Of a stretch of DNA of 5,705 nt, positions 1 to 3,469 are shown piece by piece. The DNA is taken from NCBI GenBank assembly GCA_945862475.1, contig CAMAYW010000179.1, positions 1 to 5,705 on the forward strand, read 5' to 3'. Position 1 is the first letter of the stretch. Every line of letters starts with the position of its first letter. A program made the position numbers and the translations under genes. This DNA comes from Bacteriovorax stolpii (GTDB lineage Bacteria > Bdellovibrionota > Bacteriovoracia > Bacteriovoracales > Bacteriovoracaceae). The notes beneath the pieces were generated by a model, which saw nothing but the letters and a program-made list of their open reading frames with translations, was not told the origin of the DNA and did not search any database.

Positions 1-391
1 TGAAGGAAGACAGGAGTCAGTGAAGGAAGGTCCTTACTTCAATGGACTTATTTTCCATAGAGTGATCCGTGGATTTATGATCCAAGGTGGATGTCCTGAA
101 GGTTCAGGTCGTGGAGGCCCAGGTTACCGCTTTCAAGATGAATTTAAATCGCACCTAAAACACAATACAGAGGGTGTTCTTTCTATGGCCAATGCTGGCC
201 CAGGAACGAATGGTTCTCAGTTTTTTATCACCCTCGCTCCTACTCCACACTTAGATGGTCGTCATACTGTCTTTGGCAAAGTGGTCCGTGGAATGGATAT
301 CGTTAAAAAAATTGGCGATACCGCTACAGGTGCGATGGATCGCCCGAGAACTGATGTTGTGATGGAGTCGGTTGAAATTAAGCGATCTTAA
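1..391 (+). CDS. Peptidyl-prolyl cis-trans isomerase, cyclophilin type (5' end outside window)
   Basis: This is the C-terminal part, about 129 residues, of a cyclophilin, an enzyme that catalyses cis-trans isomerisation of X-Pro bonds during protein folding. The frame is open from base 2. A GTG at 20 has been read through, because the residues before it fit the variable loop that precedes the cyclophilin core, so the true start lies upstream of the window. Visible core motifs, numbered from the first full codon, are FHRVI (18-22, with the catalytic Arg20), GFMIQGG (24-30), GRGGPGY (36-42), SMANAGPGTNGSQFFIT (61-77) and PHLDGRHTVFGKVV (82-95). The Trp of human CypA (Trp121) is replaced by His in PHLDGRH, as bacterial cyclophilins commonly vary there. 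About 40-60 N-terminal residues are missing, so I cannot say whether a signal peptide places it in the cytoplasm or the periplasm. Fold assignment is very secure. Confidence 0.96.
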   Translation, partial: EGRQESVKEGPYFNGLIFHRVIRGFMIQGGCPEGSGRGGPGYRFQDEFKSHLKHNTEGVLSMANAGPGTNGSQFFITLAPTPHLDGRHTVFGKVVRGMDIVKKIGDTATGAMDRPRTDVVMESVEIKRS

Positions 392-400
392 GTCTTATTT

Positions 401-440
401 TAGGTCCCCCTTTATTCAGGGGGGCCTAGCTTCTATTTTC
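401..440 (+). terminator. Intrinsic terminator of the cyclophilin gene
   Basis: A 10-bp stem (401-410 with 419-428, one G-T pair, otherwise perfect and GC-rich) surrounds an 8-nt loop and starts 9 nt after the stop codon. The T tract that follows is interrupted (GCTTCTATTTTC), so termination may be less than complete, but the position and stem strength are typical. Confidence 0.85.
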
Positions 441-442
441 CT

Positions 443-481
443 TTCTGAAATAATTATTCATTTATTCTGAAACTCATTCAT
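443..481 (+). repeat. Two imperfect direct repeats TTCTGAAA-N(3-5)-ATTCAT
   Basis: TTCTGAAA occurs at 443-450 and again at 465-472, each followed by ATTCAT (456-461 and 476-481). The first copy extends to TTTCTGAAA, which is a near palindrome. They lie upstream of the promoter candidate for the 569-879 genes and could be activator or repressor sites. In an AT-rich spacer, chance is a real alternative. Confidence 0.25.
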
Positions 482-517
482 CAAACCCATTTGGTTTTTG
501 ATAGTCTTTATTGCTTT

Positions 518-546
518 TTTACAAAACATATCATTTATGATAGGAT
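518..546 (+). promoter_or_regulatory. Candidate sigma-70 promoter for the 569-879 genes
   Basis: TTTACA (518-523, five of six matches to the -35 consensus) is followed after 17 bp by TAGGAT (541-546, four of six matches to the -10). Transcription would start near 553, giving a short leader that contains the AAGGAG ribosome site at 558-563. An alternative pairing, TTGCTT (511-516) with TATGAT (536-541), has a 19-bp spacer. Confidence 0.45.
529..542. promoter_or_regulatory. Candidate operator, perfect inverted repeat TATCAT-TT-ATGATA
   Basis: A perfect 6+2+6 palindrome sits between the -35 and -10 elements of the candidate promoter and overlaps the first two bases of the -10. This is where an autoregulating HTH protein would bind. 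The gene immediately downstream encodes such a protein, so autoregulation is a reasonable inference, but the sequence alone does not identify the binding protein. Confidence 0.45.
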
Positions 547-568
547 TTTTTTTGGCTAAGGAGCAGAA

Positions 569-655
569 GTGAAAAAATTTAACGTTGATGCCATGAAGCC
601 TCTTCGTATAAAAAAAAGAGGATCCTGGTTAAGATTGATCCGAAAAAATTTTTGA
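569..655 (+). CDS. 28-codon basic ORF, probable N-terminal part of, or leader to, the antitoxin-like gene
   Basis: A GTG start at 569 is preceded by a clear AAGGAG ribosome site (558-563) at 5-nt spacing, the best initiation signal in this part of the window. The 28-residue product is very basic (10 Lys/Arg), contains the segment KPLRIKKRGSWLRLIRKNF and ends at TGA 653-655. The next ORF starts at TTG 652, overlapping as TTGA. Three readings are possible. It may be the N-terminus of one 103-residue protein broken by a natural or sequencing frameshift in the A6T5 run at 643-653. It may be fused to the downstream ORF by programmed -1 frameshifting. Or it may be a separate small protein whose translation delivers ribosomes to the downstream start. 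The lack of a ribosome site before 652 argues that the two ORFs work as one unit. No homology to a named family is claimed for this piece. Confidence 0.6.
   Translation: MKKFNVDAMKPLRIKKRGSWLRLIRKNF
643..649 (+). other. Possible -1 slippery heptamer A_AAA_AAT
   Basis: In the frame of the 569-655 ORF the codons read cgA AAA AAT TTT TGA, which matches the X_XXY_YYZ pattern of -1 frameshift sites, with the stop one codon downstream. A -1 slip joins this frame to the 75-codon ORF and avoids the stop. The neighbouring homopolymers (six A, five T) could equally cause transcriptional slippage or a base-call error. Confidence 0.3.
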
Positions 656-879
656 AGAATCGAAGTTTAGTTGCAAAGGGTCTAGCCGAGGCAATCATTT
701 CTGGAGATCAGGAGGCTTTCCAAGAAATTATCATGGGATATTTGAGTGTTATAAATAAAGAGGAGCTTGCAAGATCTGCCAAACTTCCAATCGCCACCAT
801 CAGGAGATTTGCTGCAGGTTCGAATTATAATATTGAGACATTATTAAAAATTACTTCTGCTATAAATAGAGCGGCTTAA
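652..879 (+). CDS. Antitoxin-like helix-turn-helix protein (HigA/COG3636-like), 75 residues from TTG
   Basis: The product resembles the small addiction-module antidote proteins of the COG3636/HigA-like group, which pair an N-terminal 'GD..AF' helix with a C-terminal XRE-type HTH. Residues 9-27 (KGLAEAIISGDQEAFQEII) match the first part. Residues 35-72 (NKEELARSAKLP..TIRRF......NIETLLKITSAI) match the HTH and its closing helix, including the 'LA + three residues + LP + TI' turn. Family members are usually about 90-105 residues, so the 75-residue ORF is short at its N-terminus, and the overlapping basic ORF at 569-655 would supply the missing length. The only plausible start in this frame is TTG 652, and it has no Shine-Dalgarno. 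I see no toxin gene beside it: upstream is a non-coding spacer and downstream is a convergent repressor. It may therefore be an orphan antitoxin or a plain regulator. Family assignment is by eye. Confidence 0.65.
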   Translation: MKNRSLVAKGLAEAIISGDQEAFQEIIMGYLSVINKEELARSAKLPIATIRRFAAGSNYNIETLLKITSAINRAA

Positions 880-880
880 T

Positions 881-1531
881 TTATAAATTTCTGGCCAGCC
901 CAATCACAACTCCGCAAACAAGCCCTTCGGTGGCTTCATTAACCGAAATTTCCTTAAAGTGACTATTATCCGGGACGAGCTTGATGCCTTTATTGGTTTT
1001 AAAATATCTCTTTATCGTAAGTTCATTTTCGACCTGAGCTAGTACGATGTGATTATTTTGAGGTTTCTTTTTCACCGATATAATGATCGTATCCCCATCC
1101 CAAATTGTCGGGGCCATTGAGTCTCCATTGGCCTTCATAAAAAAAGTCTCAGCAGGTTGCTTAATGAATTCATCATCAAGGGAGAGTTCTTTGTCGATAT
1201 CAAAATCACTAAGGAGAGGCTTTCCACAGGAAACACTTGTGCCAAAGAGTGGAGGGCGAGTGTGATTTTTTTTTACCGACTTTGGTAGAAGATTTTCATT
1301 CGACCCAAGTTGCTGTGATCTCAAGATAAGCTGTAATGGTGTAATTCCCAAGGAGCGCGCTAACTTGGATATGGTACTAAGAGTTGGGTTTTTAACATTT
1401 CTCTCTAGCATCGAAACATAAGTGCGATCGAGTTCACTTTCTAAGGCGAGTTCTTCTTGGCTAAGACCAACCGTCAGTCTTGCTTCCTTTAATGCTTGTC
1501 CAAACTTGAGCTCTGTGTCGCCTTTAGTCAT
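881..1531 (-). CDS. XRE-UmuD-like S24 self-cleaving transcriptional repressor
   Basis: The 216-residue protein has two domains. Residues 9-70 form an XRE helix-turn-helix (FGQALKEARLTVGLSQEELA, then TYVSMLERNVKNPTLSTISKLARSLGI). Residues 95-216 form a LexA/UmuD-type S24 domain that is closer to UmuD than to LexA. The likely cleavage site is Cys102-Gly103 (SCGKP), the nucleophile is Ser138 in GDSM, and the general base is Lys174 in ELTIKRY. The spacings of 36 residues match UmuD (Cys24, Ser60, Lys97) closely. All catalytic residues are present, so RecA-stimulated self-cleavage and loss of repression are expected, as in phage CI-type repressors. The ATG at 1531 has no recognisable Shine-Dalgarno and a predicted leader of only about 17 nt. 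The gene is divergent from the beta-barrel gene at 1649 across a repeat-rich operator region, and ends 1 nt from the convergent antitoxin-like gene. No phage genes surround it. Target genes are inferred from layout. Confidence 0.92.
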   Translation of the reverse strand: MTKGDTELKFGQALKEARLTVGLSQEELALESELDRTYVSMLERNVKNPTLSTISKLARSLGITPLQLILRSQQLGSNENLLPKSVKKNHTRPPLFGTSVSCGKPLLSDFDIDKELSLDDEFIKQPAETFFMKANGDSMAPTIWDGDTIIISVKKKPQNNHIVLAQVENELTIKRYFKTNKGIKLVPDNSHFKEISVNEATEGLVCGVVIGLARNL

Positions 1532-1554
1532 AGGATAATCATCAAATTTTGTTG

Positions 1555-1583
1555 ATTAAAGATCCACGGACTAAAGTCTACAA
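1555..1583 (-). promoter_or_regulatory. Candidate promoter of the XRE-S24 repressor gene
   Basis: On the minus strand TTGTAG (1583-1578) is followed after exactly 17 bp by TTTAAT (1560-1555, five of six matches to the -10). The predicted start is near 1548, which gives a leader of about 17 nt. The palindrome GACTAAAGTC (1569-1578) lies in the spacer and touches the -35, so a protein bound there would block this promoter. That fits autorepression. Confidence 0.45.
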
Positions 1584-1584
1584 T
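1556..1584 (+). promoter_or_regulatory. Weak candidate promoter of the beta-barrel gene
   Basis: TTAAAG (1556-1561) and TACAAT (1579-1584, five of six matches to the -10) are separated by 17 bp and face the beta-barrel gene, giving a leader of about 58 nt that includes the second operator copy. An alternative is TTGATT (1589-1594) with a poor -10 near 1612. If the first is right, the two divergent promoters overlap almost completely and share one operator. Confidence 0.3.
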
Positions 1585-1648
1585 TAAGTTGATTTAATAA
1601 AAATTTAATGCACACTAAAGATGACTAAAGTCTACACAAAGGAGTGTT

Positions 1649-2284
1649 ATGAAAAAAATTATTTATGGATTAGTCGCTTTATTGTCAGTGAGTGCTTTTG
1701 CGCAGCGGAGCATGGTTTCCCTTTATGGGTTCAATTCAGGAGATACCCTTGATCGTTCTTTTCAATTTGTAAATGCCCATGGAACCTCTGACAACGTTAA
1801 GCAAAGCGATCTTGCTTTTAATTATGCTTACGCCATCACTGATATGTTTCAACTTGGCGTTCAGTATAAATCACACGAACTAAAAACAGGTGGTGATATT
1901 GCAGAATTTGGTGACAAGTCTAGTGAAATTGGACTTTTTGGAATCTATAATTTAGCTAATCGCCTTACTAATACTCCATATCTCTATGTTGGTTATACAA
2001 TGGCAAAAACAGATGATGCTGATGATTTGTTTGATACTGACGGTGATGGAGTTGGTGACACAGATTATTCGCTCGAAGCTAATGAAGGTCGTTGGAATAT
2101 TGGATTCGGTTATCGCTGGAGCATGGGGTCTTTGGGTAGTATGAACTTTAATTTTTCTCCAAGTTTTGACTTGGAGTTTGCTAAACTTGAGACTGAAGCT
2201 TCATTAACTGGAACAAAAGTTAAAAGCGATTCATCTACAACTGCAGTAACTTTAAATATTGTTAAATTTGACGTTCTTTTCTAA
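1649..2284 (+). CDS. Outer-membrane beta-barrel protein with an Asp-rich, calcium-site-like loop
   Basis: The 211-residue product starts with a type I signal peptide (MKK, hydrophobic 4-16, likely cut after AFA at residue 18). The mature part alternates polar and hydrophobic or aromatic residues in amphipathic strands, for example LAFNYAYAI, FQLGVQYKS, IGLFGIYNL, YLYVGYTMAK, WNIGFGYRWSM and MNFNFSPSFDLEFA. It ends in VKFDVLF, with the terminal Phe typical of barrel proteins assembled by BAM. About eight to ten strands are likely, the size of small OmpA/OmpX-like barrels. Residues 122-139 form an acidic loop with DTDGDGVGDTD, like the DxDGDGxxD calcium-binding loops of thrombospondin type 3 and dockerin repeats. 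The ATG has a good AAAGGAG ribosome site (1638-1644). It is divergent from the XRE-S24 repressor across the operator array, so it is probably repressed by that protein. Its function is unknown; neither porin nor adhesin can be claimed. Confidence 0.8.
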   Translation: MKKIIYGLVALLSVSAFAQRSMVSLYGFNSGDTLDRSFQFVNAHGTSDNVKQSDLAFNYAYAITDMFQLGVQYKSHELKTGGDIAEFGDKSSEIGLFGIYNLANRLTNTPYLYVGYTMAKTDDADDLFDTDGDGVGDTDYSLEANEGRWNIGFGYRWSMGSLGSMNFNFSPSFDLEFAKLETEASLTGTKVKSDSSTTAVTLNIVKFDVLF

Positions 2285-2314
2285 ATTTCCTTTTTTAGAA
2301 AAGTTTTCATGGTG

Positions 2315-2336
2315 TGGCCCTGCGAAAGTAGGGCCA
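2315..2336 (+). terminator. GNRA-capped hairpin after the beta-barrel gene
   Basis: TGGCCCTGC (2315-2323) pairs with GTAGGGCCA (2328-2336), including one G-U pair, around a GAAA tetraloop. The stem is strong, but only TTAAACTAAACATTT follows, so it is a poor intrinsic terminator. It may instead protect the 3' end of the barrel mRNA or attenuate read-through into the lipoprotein gene 28 nt further on. Confidence 0.55.
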
Positions 2337-2364
2337 TTAAACTAAACATTTAAAAGACAGAAAG

Positions 2365-2760
2365 ATGAAAAAAATATTTATTGTGTTATCTTTTTTGGTT
2401 ATCTCAAGTTGTTCCATGCTTGAAGAATTGATGAAATATAAGCCTTATGCAAGGAATGTAAAAAAATCTCAAGAGGGTGGAGTTATTTCATTGAAGATTG
2501 AACACAGAGAGGAAGATCAAAAGCTTGCTCAATCGATGATGAAAAAGAATTGTCCAAACGGTAAGTTTGCAATCTCTGAAGAGGGTGAAGTCGTTGTGGG
2601 AAGTGTTACGAACCAATTAACCACAAAAGAAGCAGCAAATAAAAAGAAGAAAAAAGGGCTCTTTGGAATGACTTTCACAGAAGGGCATGATGGAGCAGAG
2701 CAAACTTCATCAGAGACAACTCAGAAAAAAGAATGGCACATCACTTATGTTTGTAAGTGA
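2365..2760 (+). CDS. Small lipoprotein of unknown function
   Basis: The 131-residue product has a short basic N-terminus, a hydrophobic stretch and the lipobox ISSC with Cys16 as the lipidated residue. Ser at +2 suggests outer-membrane sorting if the enterobacterial Lol rule holds. The mature part contains GGVISLKIEHREEDQKLAQ, then MMKKNCPNGKFAISEEGEVVVGS, and ends EWHITYVCK. The two remaining Cys (63 and 130) probably form a disulfide that ties the ends of a small domain. Between them lies a low-complexity insert (about 86-123) with five consecutive Lys at 93-97. The pattern of 'A..M...C....I.EGE' followed by 'W...Y.C' looks like a recurring small lipoprotein domain, but I cannot name the family. 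The ribosome site before ATG 2365 is weak. It follows the barrel gene by 80 nt on the same strand and could be partly co-transcribed. It converges with the Cys-rich gene, with 4 nt between the stops. Confidence 0.8.
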   Translation: MKKIFIVLSFLVISSCSMLEELMKYKPYARNVKKSQEGGVISLKIEHREEDQKLAQSMMKKNCPNGKFAISEEGEVVVGSVTNQLTTKEAANKKKKKGLFGMTFTEGHDGAEQTSSETTQKKEWHITYVCK

Positions 2761-2761
2761 T
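2740..2761. terminator. Hairpin across the lipoprotein stop codon between convergent genes
   Basis: ATCACTTA (2740-2747) and TAAGTGAT (2754-2761) form a perfect 8-bp stem around TGTTTG, and the TGA stop (2758-2760) lies inside the right arm. It sits exactly at the junction of two converging genes (stops at 2760 and 2765). Neither side has a proper T tract and the stem is AT-rich, so termination would be weak. Confidence 0.4.
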
Positions 2762-2764
2762 AAT

Positions 2765-3469
2765 TCATTTCAGCTCTGAACACTGCTCTCTATAATTATG
2801 CTCTTTACTGTCAGATATTTTTGAGCAGAATTTTTTATCATTAAAAAGTTCTGCCATCTTTAGGTAGCATCGATCTTTTCCACTCAATTCTTCTTTGGAA
2901 TATTTTTCGCAAAAAGATGAATCTTTATACCGAATAGCAAACTCATAATAACAGTTCCATTTTAGTGCGTAGATTGAGTCAGGTAGTTGGTCACAGAGAT
3001 TTTTATTCTCTGGTCTGTTTGATGAGTTAAATCTTTTGAGGCAATGATATTTTCCAACCGCTGTCTTTAAGGTCGAACAGTCTTCGTCTGAATGAAGAGT
3101 CCTAGAATAATTATTAAAGCAAATTTCAAAGTTCTTATTAAGACATGTATCTTCAGTCTCAATTGATAGTTTGCCCTCTTTAATATTATTAATGCTATCA
3201 ATAATGAAATACTGACAATTCTTATCGTTTCCACAATCTCTCTTCAGCGTAAGATGAGGGGGGATATATCCTGATCCACAGTTCTTTCCAGGAACAGCGC
3301 AAATCGTTCCCTTGTCTAGACCGATGGTAATAGAGAAGGGTGTATTTTTTAGTTTTATCACATCACCGGGTTTAAAATTTACTTCTTGAGAGATCGAGAC
3401 AATATGAGTCTCTGAAAAAGTCATGGTTGAAAAAAAGATAATAAATAAAGCAGAAAGTGGTCTTACCAC
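2765..3469 (-). CDS. Exported Cys-rich protein with regular about 14-residue Cys spacing
   Basis: The 234-residue product begins with a signal peptide (MVRPLSALFIIFFSTMTFS, likely cut near residue 19) and is therefore exported to the periplasm or cell surface. The N-terminal half (20-125) is probably a small beta domain with four Cys at 57, 64, 79 and 85. The C-terminal half has eight Cys at 131, 143, 159, 173, 187, 201, 215 and 230, almost all 14 residues apart. Recurring text of the form C..L..., CY..MA/CYYEFA and D..FC suggests tandem helical hairpins linked by disulfides. There are 14 Cys in total, an even number. The GTG start at 3469 directly follows the recJ TAG and is preceded by GGCAGG at 5-nt spacing. 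A later ATG (Met16) would destroy the signal peptide. Both genes share the same reading frame, so translation is probably coupled. I do not recognise a named family. A role in binding or envelope structure is only a guess. Confidence 0.78.
   Translation of the reverse strand: MVRPLSALFIIFFSTMTFSETHIVSISQEVNFKPGDVIKLKNTPFSITIGLDKGTICAVPGKNCGSGYIPPHLTLKRDCGNDKNCQYFIIDSINNIKEGKLSIETEDTCLNKNFEICFNNYSRTLHSDEDCSTLKTAVGKYHCLKRFNSSNRPENKNLCDQLPDSIYALKWNCYYEFAIRYKDSSFCEKYSKEELSGKDRCYLKMAELFNDKKFCSKISDSKEHNYREQCSELK

Larger units (their letters stand above)
1554..1636. promoter_or_regulatory. Operator-like repeat array, (A/T)CTAAAG words, shared by divergent genes
   Basis: Two identical 14-bp copies of GACTAAAGTCTACA lie at 1569-1582 and 1623-1636, starting 54 bp apart, about five helical turns. 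Each contains GACT-AA-AGTC, a short dyad. Two weaker copies share the core: GATTAAAG (1554-1561) and CACTAAAG (1613-1620). A further inverted copy, CTTTAGTCAT (1522-1531), covers the first codons of the repressor gene. The array fills the divergent spacer and overlaps the candidate promoters. The likely binder is the XRE-S24 repressor encoded next door, an inference from position. Confidence 0.7.

Noticed and set aside
20..22. GTG as the start of the cyclophilin gene
   Set aside because: The frame is open to the left edge, and a start here would remove N-terminal strands that every cyclophilin needs. It is an internal Val codon.
1..29. Direct repeat TGAAGGAAG at 1-9 and 21-29
   Set aside because: It lies in coding sequence in two different frames, in a Glu/Lys-rich loop. 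Chance is sufficient.
481..500. Small hairpin AAACC/GGTTT followed by T's as a second terminator
   Set aside because: The stem is only 5 bp and AT-rich, and the cyclophilin gene already has a much stronger hairpin at 401-428.
1083..1265. 60-codon plus-strand ORF
   Set aside because: It lies wholly antisense to the conserved S24 domain of the repressor and shows no family signal or ribosome site.
652..1531. A toxin-antitoxin pair made of the antitoxin-like gene and its neighbour
   Set aside because: The neighbour is convergent and is a self-cleaving repressor, not a toxin. No RelE/HigB-like ORF is present on either side.
881..2760. A prophage remnant around the CI-like repressor
   Set aside because: No integrase, Cro, replication or structural gene and no attachment-site repeat is visible. 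The neighbours are envelope genes.
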